From: Candidatus Melainabacteria bacterium
GTDB lineage: Bacteria > Cyanobacteriota > Vampirovibrionia > Obscuribacterales > Obscuribacteraceae
Direction of reading: 5' to 3'
Length of the DNA: 64,000 nt
Assembly (NCBI GenBank): GCA_013288645.1
Contig: JABDBL010000010.1
Span: 226-64,225 of the forward strand
The translations under genes were made by a program, and so were the position numbers. Under the pieces are notes generated by a model that did no database searches, was not told the origin of the DNA, and saw nothing but the letters and a program-made list of their open reading frames with translations. Shown in pieces: positions 42,983 to 50,344 of the stretch; position 1 is the stretch's first letter, and every line of letters starts with the position of its first letter.

Positions 42983-43852
42983 ATGGACAACGTAGACCTC
43001 TGGATCAGAGGACTCGACTCGACGCAGTTTTGGCTGCTGACCGCAACGGTCCTTGTTGTAGGTCTCGGCGGGCCCTGGCTCGCCCGGCACTTGATTTTCA
43101 AACGCCAACGCACTGCCGCCAAGGAGCAGGCGGGCCCTAGTACTCAAGACTCGGCGGCCAAAACCACCAAGCCCGCGCCGCAGATGGATGGATTCGCCCG
43201 GGTCAGGGCGGTCATTCAGCGCTGGAGCGCCTTGACCGCTGAGATTACAGGCCGAACGGACTCTGAGCCTGGCGGCCAATTCCCTGACGCAATCACACAA
43301 CCTGCCGGCGGACTCCGGACATGGTTGGACGACAAAGAGAAATACCTCAGTCTGGAAGTGAGCAGCCTTACCGTCCTGGGGGCAGTTGATGCTTTCGTCG
43401 CCGCTCTCATCGTCGAGTTGCACGACCAAGTCTCTGCCCTGTGCGAGGCTTTGGTCGCCGCCTCCAAAGATAAAAAAGACCGCCATCGCGCCAAGTACAT
43501 CCATTACTTAGGGGTCGTTACTGACTCAATTGATGCGCTTCCCCTCAACGGGGCGGCCGCCAATCAGAGGGTCACAGAGTTACAAAGCATCTGCGAGCCG
43601 GCTCCAGCGCCGACTCGCAGTCGTGCGGCTGTCGTCGCCACCGCAGCAACCAGAAGCAGCTTGAATGGCGATCGCACTGTCGTCGAACAGACCAACAACG
43701 TGAACGGCGATGCAACTGTCGCCGAACAGACCAGTGAGGTCAACGGTAACGGATCTCGTGCCGAACACGTCGGCGAAGCCAATGGTGACTGGTCCCAAGG
43801 CCCAGGCACGATTGCCGCGGTCTTCGGCGGGCAGCGAAATGTGGTGGAATGA
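42983..43852 (+). CDS. Single-span membrane protein with a repeat tail, unknown function
   Basis: 289 residues. An N-terminal membrane helix (WLLTATVLVVGLGGPWLARH, about residues 12-35) is followed by a helical cytoplasmic or periplasmic domain (AVIQRWSALTAEITG; LEVSSLTVLGAVDAFVAALI). The tail has three related units: NGDRTVVEQTNNV, NGDATVAEQTSEV and NGNGSRAEHVGEA. The ATG at 42983 has GGAGG 5 bases ahead; an upstream in-frame ATG at 42926 lies in the hairpin region. GC-rich. Probably cotranscribed with 42022. The function is unknown. Confidence 0.65.
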   Translation: MDNVDLWIRGLDSTQFWLLTATVLVVGLGGPWLARHLIFKRQRTAAKEQAGPSTQDSAAKTTKPAPQMDGFARVRAVIQRWSALTAEITGRTDSEPGGQFPDAITQPAGGLRTWLDDKEKYLSLEVSSLTVLGAVDAFVAALIVELHDQVSALCEALVAASKDKKDRHRAKYIHYLGVVTDSIDALPLNGAAANQRVTELQSICEPAPAPTRSRAAVVATAATRSSLNGDRTVVEQTNNVNGDATVAEQTSEVNGNGSRAEHVGEANGDWSQGPGTIAAVFGGQRNVVE

Positions 43853-43869
43853 AGGAAGTTCTGCCGGAG

Positions 43870-43925
43870 GGCGGGAGGCAGCCGAACACGGCTTTTCCTT
43901 CCGCCTTTCCTTTTTTGTTTTAGCT
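43870..43925 (+). terminator. Terminator after 42983
   Basis: GGCGGGAGG (43870-43878) pairs with CCTTCCGCC (43897-43905) with one G-U and an inner AGCCG/CGGCT helix. TTTCCTTTTTTG follows. Confidence 0.8.
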
Positions 43926-43983
43926 TTTTATATGCTCAATCAAGTCTTCAGTACGCAGCAGCAAGCGGCAAAGATTTTGCCGC

Positions 43984-44286
43984 TTAGCAAGCAGCTGAGT
44001 TACTGGATGCGGCTGGCGAACCACAAGCGCTCAATATGCTTTCAATACGAGCCACTTTAAAGACCTTATATAAAGTAGTTGACAGCTCGATAAAAGTGAC
44101 ATTAACCTTCCCTGAACCGGCTTTTAAAAGCATACTCTCCAACCATTCTAGCCCGGACACTGAAATGAAAGTGCAAGCGCTAAAGTCGATAAGCAAGTCT
44201 TTATCGCCTGCCGCAATGAATTTTTCGACTGCCTCATCATTTTTGCTCAGATCGCCAATAATTTTGTGAGTAATACTTTCTTTCAT
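43984..44286 (-). CDS. STAS-domain protein (anti-sigma factor antagonist-like)
   Basis: 100 residues. LLIDFSACTFISVSGLEWLE matches the STAS core in which the Ser of (D/S)SG can be phosphorylated, and VNVTFIELSTTLYKVFKVAR fits the following strand and helix. Such proteins bind anti-sigma kinases or regulate transporters. It starts 5 bases after the adhE stop, so it is probably cotranscribed with adhE. No sigma factor or kinase is encoded next to it. Confidence 0.75.
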   Translation of the reverse strand: MKESITHKIIGDLSKNDEAVEKFIAAGDKDLLIDFSACTFISVSGLEWLESMLLKAGSGKVNVTFIELSTTLYKVFKVARIESILSACGSPAASSNSAAC

Positions 44287-44291
44287 AAAAG

Positions 44292-46985
44292 TTATGGTCT
44301 CGTTCGTGGCGGATAAGAGTCTATAAAAAGCTGTGCGATATCAGCCTGTAAACAAAAGCTTGGATTAGTGCGTAAACTTAAATCATTGAAGGCTAGTGCA
44401 ACTAAATCTGGCAATTTTGCTTTAAAGTCATCTTCGCTAATGCCTAATTCACTAATTGACTTGGCTTGTCCGCATTTTTCGAGCAGATCAAATATAGCTC
44501 GACTTAAAGCCTGAATAAGGAGTTGTTTTCGAGCTTCTCGCTGGTCTCTAATAATATCTTTTGCATCAAGTGAAACGCTAGCTGCGTTTTCAATATTCGC
44601 CGCCAAGGCAAGTTTGCCATTTGTTTTCTTTTCCACAGGCAAGTTTAAAAATTGGGCAGCGCGAGCATATTTTTCATCTGCGATCCAAAGTGGATAAGAG
44701 GATATTGAAGTAAATTTCCTGGGCATCTTTGCATTATGAGCAATTGTTGAAAGCAGAAAAACACTATTCGCTTTTCCGTGCGGAATACCGAAAATCATAC
44801 CTAAGCTATGGGCCAAAGCATGATTTACTCCTACCGAAGCGTTGCCTATTGCCATACCAGCTAAACAAGCTGCATTATGCAATTTGTGCCTCAGAAGAAC
44901 ATTCCCTGGATTATCTAGGACTGGGGAAAGGGCTTCGAAAATAAGGCGCATAGCCTCGAGCGCCAAACCATCAGTATAATCAGAAGCATATGCTGAAACG
45001 AGAGATTCTATTGCGTGTGTTAACGCATCAAAAGCCGAATCAACTGTTAATTCTTTCGGTAATGTTTTTGTGAGGTTAGCGTCGATAATTGCTACGTCAG
45101 GTAATAAGCACTCGTCAATTAAAGACACTTTTCGCTGATCCATACTCAGCACCGCAAATGGTGTCACTTCTGAGCCGGTGCCCGATGTGGTTGGAATCGC
45201 CACTAACTGCACTGTCGTCTTTTGGGGAAACACAACTAGCCTATGTCTGAAATCTAAGAAATTCACCGCTAATTCATTGAGCTTTAAATCTGGATACTCG
45301 TAAAAAAGGCGAATAATTTTAGCCGCATCCATTACTGAACCGCCGCCCAAAGCAATAATTGTATCTGGCTTACTTTGTCGCATCATAGTGATAGCACGTT
45401 TTATAACATTGAAGTCTGGCTCGGCCCCGACTTCACTAAAGGTATCCACACGCGTTTGTGATGGTAATCGCTCCATTACCATTGCCAAATGACCACGTTT
45501 AGCAGCAGACTTAGAGGTAACTATAAAAGTGACACCTGTTTTTACCCCTCGCAAATGATCCAAACTACCAGGGTTAATATAAATATTTTTCGTAGTTTGA
45601 AAGGTCATTATAAAATTACTACGTTTAGGCACACGCTTGTAATTGAGCAGGTTTCCGATGCCCACATTATCTGTTGTAATATTGCCGCCACCGGTGCCAC
45701 AGCCAAAAACTAGTGTTGTGTGCAGGTTATTGTAGACACCACCTAAACCGCCAATAGAGGTGGGACTATTAACAATGATGCGTCCGGCATTAATAGCTTG
45801 CGAAAACTTTTCGATAATATTGTCGTCATCAGCAGCAAAAATGCCTGCTGTGTGTCCGGTGCCACCGGCGTAATTAATATCCAAAGCCCTGTTTATGCCG
45901 TCTTGCTCACTATTTACAGTTACGCAGCCGAGCACAGGCATTAGTTTTTCTACAACTAATTTGTGCTTTCTTAATTCACCTATTAATGGACACAACAATA
46001 TTTTGCAATCTATTGGCACTGCAAAACCGGCATGGTCGGCTATAATTTTAGCTGGTTGCCCAACAAACTTATAATTCATACTACCTGTGCGTTCATCAAT
46101 AACAGTTTGTGCGACTTTATCAACTTCTTCTTCTGAGCAAATATGGCAACCTAATCGCTTAAATTCATTCAATAGTAGCTCTGAAATTTCACTATCCATA
46201 ATGAGGGTTTGCTCAGATGGACATTCGGTGCCATAGTCAAAAGTCTTAGAAATAATTATATCTGTAGCAGCAGCTGTAATATTAGCTGTTTTATGTACAT
46301 AAACGGGCGTATTGCCTGCACCCACCCCTAGGGCAGGTTTACCCGAACTATAGGCTGCTTTGACCATATGTGTGCCGCCTGTAGCAAATACAAGATCTAC
46401 TTGCGGATGAACCATAAGCAACTCTGTTATGCGGCGTAAACGTGGAGACTTATCAATCCAAGTTATAAAGTCTCTGGGTGCCCCAGCAGCCAATGCTGCT
46501 TCGTAAACTACTTGAGCTGCTCTATTACTGCAATCAGCCGCCATTAAGTGCGGACTGAAAATTATGCTATTTCTTGTTTTAGCACAAGCAATACTTTTAA
46601 AAATTATTGTAGAGGTTGGATTGGTGACTGGCGAAAGACCTAGAATAACACCAACTGGCTCTGCCACCTCAACCATATTGTCTTCCGGAAATTCTTTAAT
46701 AATGCCAACAGTTTTTTTGTAGCGGATCTGGTGATATTGGAATTCGGAAGCCACAAGATTCTTGAGAATCTTATCTTCTACTAATCCCATTTTTGTCTCT
46801 TCGCAAGCAACTAGAGCCAGATCTTGGGCAGCATCGATTGCCGCAATTGTCATTGCCTTTACAATTGCATCTACCTGTTCTTGGCTATATTGAGTGAAAA
46901 CAGCAGCAGCTAACCTGGCTTTCCTCGCCAAACTGTTTACTTGATCCATTAAGCCGAGGTCTTGTTCGGTTACTGTTGTTGCCAT
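44292..46985 (-). CDS. adhE: Bifunctional acetaldehyde-CoA/alcohol dehydrogenase
   Basis: 897 residues, the usual AdhE length. The N-terminal aldehyde dehydrogenase half has VILGLSPVTNPTSTIIFKSI, VGAGNTPVYVHKTANI and the catalytic Cys in YGTECPSEQTLI. The C-terminal iron-dependent alcohol dehydrogenase half has PDTIIALGGGSVMDAAK, PTTSGTGSEVTPFAV and the metal-binding HALAHSLGMIFGIPHGKANS. It turns acetyl-CoA into ethanol with two NADH, and family members form spirosomes. With AckA it gives acetate and ethanol outputs. AT-leaning like other core genes; the STAS gene follows. Confidence 0.95.
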   Translation of the reverse strand: MATTVTEQDLGLMDQVNSLARKARLAAAVFTQYSQEQVDAIVKAMTIAAIDAAQDLALVACEETKMGLVEDKILKNLVASEFQYHQIRYKKTVGIIKEFPEDNMVEVAEPVGVILGLSPVTNPTSTIIFKSIACAKTRNSIIFSPHLMAADCSNRAAQVVYEAALAAGAPRDFITWIDKSPRLRRITELLMVHPQVDLVFATGGTHMVKAAYSSGKPALGVGAGNTPVYVHKTANITAAATDIIISKTFDYGTECPSEQTLIMDSEISELLLNEFKRLGCHICSEEEVDKVAQTVIDERTGSMNYKFVGQPAKIIADHAGFAVPIDCKILLCPLIGELRKHKLVVEKLMPVLGCVTVNSEQDGINRALDINYAGGTGHTAGIFAADDDNIIEKFSQAINAGRIIVNSPTSIGGLGGVYNNLHTTLVFGCGTGGGNITTDNVGIGNLLNYKRVPKRSNFIMTFQTTKNIYINPGSLDHLRGVKTGVTFIVTSKSAAKRGHLAMVMERLPSQTRVDTFSEVGAEPDFNVIKRAITMMRQSKPDTIIALGGGSVMDAAKIIRLFYEYPDLKLNELAVNFLDFRHRLVVFPQKTTVQLVAIPTTSGTGSEVTPFAVLSMDQRKVSLIDECLLPDVAIIDANLTKTLPKELTVDSAFDALTHAIESLVSAYASDYTDGLALEAMRLIFEALSPVLDNPGNVLLRHKLHNAACLAGMAIGNASVGVNHALAHSLGMIFGIPHGKANSVFLLSTIAHNAKMPRKFTSISSYPLWIADEKYARAAQFLNLPVEKKTNGKLALAANIENAASVSLDAKDIIRDQREARKQLLIQALSRAIFDLLEKCGQAKSISELGISEDDFKAKLPDLVALAFNDLSLRTNPSFCLQADIAQLFIDSYPPRTRP

Positions 46986-47493
46986 GCCGGAATAGTTTTG
47001 CGACGACTTTGTGATTTTAACCTATCGATTGCCAAATTTGCCCTAACTTGGCGCGATTGTAAAGAGAAGCTAGCGCGAGTCTAGCTAATCTTTACAAGTG
47101 CTTTTAATCTAACAAAATTTTGTAATTGCTATATAAGGGCTATTTCATCATGGCTATTTTATATAATCAATGCGGGTATTAGAGGCATAGCCACCCCTTT
47201 TTGAAATACTCGTAGTTTTTTGCAGAAAAAGACACACTTGATTTTGAACCTACGAAAATGTCAAGGTAGATTAAGTCTTCGTTTCTGTAAATGTAATCTC
47301 CGCCAATATAGTGCTCTCTGCTAGTGTGAATTGTCTCTCCTCGTATGCGAGGCGATATTACACAGCTTTGGGGCGCTTAATTAACTGGGAGCAGCAACGA
47401 AGTTTTTGGTGTGTGTCACGGCTTCTCACTTTCCCAAGCAACGAGTTTCTCATTTGCCCTGACAAGGGCTGTCTTGCACAAGGATAATTGAAC
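46986..47493. other. Intergenic and leader region before the 47.5-kb accessory cluster
   Basis: No gene is supported. It holds a GCTAGC-type palindrome (47069-47085) and a CCTCGTATGCGAGG hairpin near 47338. Confidence 0.4.
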
Positions 47494-47883
47494 ATGACCG
47501 AGAGAGAATTACAGGCTTACGACGCGATGTCCGTGCGGACGCAGGAACTTCTGGACTCTTTCCTCAAGGCATTCGCTAGAAAGTCGTTGAAAGACTCCCA
47601 GTTCCTCAACCGCCTTTTGCCGCAGGGTCACGATCTAGCCGCTCAGCTCCGCCGCCGGTTGGAAAGAGTTCGAGATGCCGACGTCGACCACGGCGGAATC
47701 GACGACTTGCACCTACGCAAACTGAAAGACAATCCGGAGCAGGTCTCCGCCCTCTTCGTCTACGGGGTCCTCCAAGACCCTGAGTTCATCAGTGAAGCGG
47801 ATGCTGAGGTCTGCGAGAGGTTCGGCGAGGAGCTTCCCCTCCAGTTCATCGATTTCCTGGGCTTTAACCCCGAAGTGGAGTAA
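47494..47883 (+). CDS. Small acidic helical protein, unknown function
   Basis: 129 residues beginning MTERELQAYDAMSVRTQELL. It is largely helical by composition, rich in D, E, L, R and F, and ends LQFIDFLGFNPEVE. No family recognised and no membrane helix. I prefer ATG 47494, with AGGA 9 bases ahead, over TTG 47488. First gene of a GC-rich cluster of five small genes (47494-49632). Confidence 0.65.
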   Translation: MTERELQAYDAMSVRTQELLDSFLKAFARKSLKDSQFLNRLLPQGHDLAAQLRRRLERVRDADVDHGGIDDLHLRKLKDNPEQVSALFVYGVLQDPEFISEADAEVCERFGEELPLQFIDFLGFNPEVE

Positions 47884-47935
47884 AGAAAGATGAGTTCCGA
47901 CCACGTCCAACCCAGTCTGCACAAAAGGAGAGACC

Positions 47936-48218
47936 ATGACCCTGCAAGCGAGTGAAAACTGGATCGTCCGCCTGCAAAGACCTGGCTTTTCAACTTAAGA
48001 AGGCCCTTGTTGTGGTCCAGGAGAAACATGGAGGGCCGGAGAGCGAGGAGCCACCCCTCGTCAAACGCTATTCAGAACGAACGGCGGAGAGCCTCATATT
48101 AGAGAGGCTCGAATGCATGGAGTTCAAGCGGGGAACAAGCTCTGAAGTCATGGACGGAATCAGGAAAGGGATTCCCGCGTTCTTCGAAAAATTTCTGCGG
48201 CGCAACCTCCTGCACTAA
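47936..48218 (+). pseudogene. Small gene with an apparent frameshift near its start
   Basis: An excellent start (AAGGAG 5 bases before ATG 47936) opens a frame that stops after 20 codons (MTLQASENWIVRLQRPGFST). The next frame, open from GTG 47952, runs to 48218 and reads like a natural protein: CKDLAFQLKKALVVVQEKHG and LILERLECMEFKRGTSSEVM, about 88 residues. Joining the two needs a one-base shift between about 47945 and 47985. It may be a mutation, a sequencing error, or genuine frameshifting; alternatively the second frame starts at the GTG. No recognised family. Confidence 0.6.
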
Positions 48219-48239
48219 GTAGTTACGGAGTAACCCGTA

Positions 48240-48273
48240 CCCCGATGGCATCGTGCCGTCGGGGGATTTTTTT
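48240..48273 (+). terminator. Terminator after 47936-48218
   Basis: CCCCGATGGCA pairs with TGCCGTCGGGG (11 bp, one G-U) around TCG, and GATTTTTTTC follows. Confidence 0.9.
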
Positions 48274-48331
48274 CACTTCAGTTATCTTTGCCAGACGTCA
48301 AAGATAACGAGACACAAGAAAGGAGCCCGGC

Positions 48332-48676
48332 ATGGGCAGCGAAGTCTTAATTGCTAAAGTGGCAAAGGGAAGAATTTTAGTGCTTAAACTCAATGAGCAA
48401 GAAGTAACACGTGAGCACATTGAGAGCGCACTAATTGCTTTGGAAAAATTAGAACAACTGCCGGCTAGCCAGGTGCTAAAAGTAGTGATTGAGCCGCATT
48501 ATCCTGACGCACACCCTGTTCTTAAGGAAAAGCTGGGTGAGCGTTATGAGATCATTGCAATCCGGGAAAAAAGGAAAGAGATTCATAGTGAGGGGAAAAG
48601 AACTGGAGTAAAAAATTCCTGGCGGGTGATACATAGCAGAAACAGTGAGCATCCGGTAGGAAGTCGGATTAAGTAA
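48332..48676 (+). CDS. Csx3-like small protein (copy 1)
   Basis: 114 residues. ILVLKLNEQEVTREHIESAL, then LPASQVLKVVIE, a middle segment with YEIIAI, and a C-terminal HSRNSEHPVGSRI align in order with the product of 49303-49632. The overall plan (strand with a PE-like turn, ring-forming middle, D/N-P..VG end) resembles the Csx3 (Crn3) fold, known both within and outside type III CRISPR loci. Several Csx3 hallmark positions are not conserved, so the assignment is tentative. AAGGAG lies 7 bases before the ATG. AT-richer than its neighbours, with its own terminator. Confidence 0.5.
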   Translation: MGSEVLIAKVAKGRILVLKLNEQEVTREHIESALIALEKLEQLPASQVLKVVIEPHYPDAHPVLKEKLGERYEIIAIREKRKEIHSEGKRTGVKNSWRVIHSRNSEHPVGSRIK

Positions 48677-48733
48677 TTTGCTAGTCAAGTTCCGCTCCGA
48701 CTCCTGCGCAAATAGTCTGTGTTGAGCAATCCA

Positions 48734-48772
48734 AACCCCGACGGCATCGTGCGTCGGGGGTTTTCTTTCTCA
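48734..48772 (+). terminator. Terminator after 48332
   Basis: AACCCCGACG pairs with CGTCGGGGGTT around GCATCGTG, followed by TTCTTTCTC. It is nearly a copy of the hairpin at 48240. Confidence 0.9.
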
Positions 48773-48785
48773 CTGAGGAGGTATT

Positions 48786-49229
48786 ATGAGAAGTTGGAAA
48801 AAGCCGCGCACCCCGCGGCAATGCGTTGCGGACGTTAACACAGCAGTAAACATTGCCCGCAGCTCCCTAAGCGATGCTATGGCGAGCGCGTGGACAGCCG
48901 TCGACCTCAACGAACCTCCGGATCCTCGCCTTGTGGCCATCGGTAAGGCGTCAGGGCAAGCCTGGAAAAGGCTGCAAGCGTTCAAGGAAAATGAGTTGGC
49001 GAGAGTGTCCGAGCGGATCGACGACGACCTTGCCGGGCAGTCACCCAACGCGGCGACCGATGAGAGCTCCCTCTGGGAGGCAATTGAAGCTGCGCTGGAT
49101 GTTGTCAACGCAACGGTGAGCTCCCTGACCTTCACGGGAAGTTATGTCGCCCAGGAGGACATTGAATGGGCCCTGTCCGAACTGGCCCAGGCTCGAGAGG
49201 ATCTCGAAGCCACGCAGCGAGCGCTTTGA
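48786..49229 (+). CDS. Helical protein, unknown function
   Basis: 147 residues with a basic N-terminus (MRSWKKPRTPRQ). The rest is almost wholly helical by composition, with long Ala/Glu/Leu runs (AIEAALDVVNATVSSL; LSELAQAREDLEATQRAL). No family recognised. GAGGAGG lies 4 bases ahead of the ATG. It is followed after 73 bases by the 49303 gene, with no terminator between, so the two form a small operon. Confidence 0.65.
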   Translation: MRSWKKPRTPRQCVADVNTAVNIARSSLSDAMASAWTAVDLNEPPDPRLVAIGKASGQAWKRLQAFKENELARVSERIDDDLAGQSPNAATDESSLWEAIEAALDVVNATVSSLTFTGSYVAQEDIEWALSELAQAREDLEATQRAL

Positions 49230-49302
49230 TCGTCTGAACTGAGGGGGAGCCGCCCGTAGGCGCCCGTCATCACTTTTACGAACCGAAACGGGGAGGTGTG
49301 CA

Positions 49303-49632
49303 GTGATCGAGCTGGAAGTGATTGGATCCGAACGAGAGAAAATTCTCCGCGTCACGTTCAAGGGCGGCTTGCCCCATACACCCGAGCATTTCGCCAACAC
49401 GGTGGCGCTTATGCATCGGCAGGGTCAGCTCCCGGACGGAGAAGTGCTGGAGATCGAGTTCCTAGGCGGCACCCTGTCGTTTGAAGATGGACTCGCTCTT
49501 TGCCAGGCTGTCGGACTCGAATACTGGGCTTTTGCCGTTAAGGCGGATGAAGGGCGGTCAGTCACACGCTACACTCGCGACCCGGCCAGGTACCGTCTCG
49601 GTGCCCTCCGCGAAAACTGCTCGCCGCGCTAG
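49303..49632 (+). CDS. Csx3-like small protein (copy 2)
   Basis: 109 residues from GTG 49303, GGGAGG 6 bases ahead. The layout ILRVTFKGGLPHTPEHFANT, LPDGEVLEIEFLGGTLSFED, LEYWAFAVKADEGRSVTRYT and DPARYRLGAL follows the order of Csx3 proteins (strand with a PE turn, GxGPxW-like middle, A-x-x-D-x-R-x-G-x-V-V, YxVG end) and that of the 48332 product. Csx3 is a ring nuclease of cyclic tetra-adenylate in type III CRISPR systems. No cas gene or CRISPR array lies in this window, so the role here is open. Confidence 0.5.
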   Translation: MIELEVIGSEREKILRVTFKGGLPHTPEHFANTVALMHRQGQLPDGEVLEIEFLGGTLSFEDGLALCQAVGLEYWAFAVKADEGRSVTRYTRDPARYRLGALRENCSPR

Positions 49633-49669
49633 CAATTTGGCGACGGCGAAATAAATAATCTCAAGTGAA

Positions 49670-49712
49670 GGGGAGCCACAGAAGCGCTCCCCATCTACTC
49701 TTTCTCTATAAA
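49670..49712 (+). terminator. Terminator of the 48786-49632 operon
   Basis: GGGGAGC pairs with GCTCCCC around CACAGAAGC, followed by ATCTACTCTTTCTCT. Confidence 0.75.
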
Positions 49713-49839
49713 TTTTTGCCTATATTTTTTCTTTTTAGGGCACCACTCTTTACCTATTTTCACTATGCAATGTTACACTGATAAAAGTTCGCCACTAGTG
49801 AGAACTCCGTGCATAATGAAACATACTTGGGAGCAGCTT

Positions 49840-50091
49840 ATGCCAACAAAAAATCCCAGAATTCACGTTGTTTTAGAACAGCCTTTATTTCAACGACTGA
49901 AAAAACTCTCAAAAAAACACGGCTTATCCATGAGCTTGGAAGCAAGAGAGATTATTCAAGCGGCGCTTAACTCTCCTAAAAATGCCAGTATGCGCATTTA
50001 TACCGGAACACATATTAAACGCTTAATCGGTAAATTCAAAATGGGAAATGTTAATCCGGACGATGCATTAGTAGATCAAGTGCATGGCTAA
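49840..50091 (+). CDS. Antitoxin-like protein of a decayed VapBC module
   Basis: 83 residues. NPRIHVVLEQPLFQRLKKLS then HGLSMSLEAREIIQAAL is a ribbon-helix-helix (CopG/Arc-like) fold, and the C-terminal part is a toxin-binding tail. GGGAG lies 6 bases before ATG 49840. Its last 8 bases overlap the toxin frame, the usual coupling. The toxin is now a relic, so this antitoxin is an orphan. Confidence 0.75.
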   Translation: MPTKNPRIHVVLEQPLFQRLKKLSKKHGLSMSLEAREIIQAALNSPKNASMRIYTGTHIKRLIGKFKMGNVNPDDALVDQVHG

Positions 50092-50245
50092 AGTTCTATT
50101 AGGCACTAGCGGATTATTTGCTCTCATTAATTCAGAAGATACCCATCATAAGCTTGCATTGAGCATCCGAGGCTTAGAAATTGAAATACCAATTCTTGCA
50201 AGTTTATTAAATTGTCAAGATGCGAGTTTTTTCTTCGGCACTTAG
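50084..50245 (+). pseudogene. VapC-like PIN toxin relic
   Basis: Starts MAKVLLGTSGLFALINSEDT, the PIN N-terminus with Gly where the first metal-binding Asp (LLDTSGLFAL) should be. It stops after 53 residues against a family length near 130-140, so all distal acidic residues are lost. Clearly inactive. Confidence 0.8.
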
Positions 50246-50344
50246 TTATAGAATATGTATCTATAAAATTATTTTTGTTTTTAAAGATTTAGTGGGGCAA
50301 GTAGGGAATAATCTTTGCACGTGCCTTGGCTCCATAAATCACTA

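Noticed and set aside
47494-49632. A CRISPR-Cas locus, suggested by the Csx3-like pair
   Set aside because: No regularly spaced repeats and no other cas-like protein anywhere in the window.
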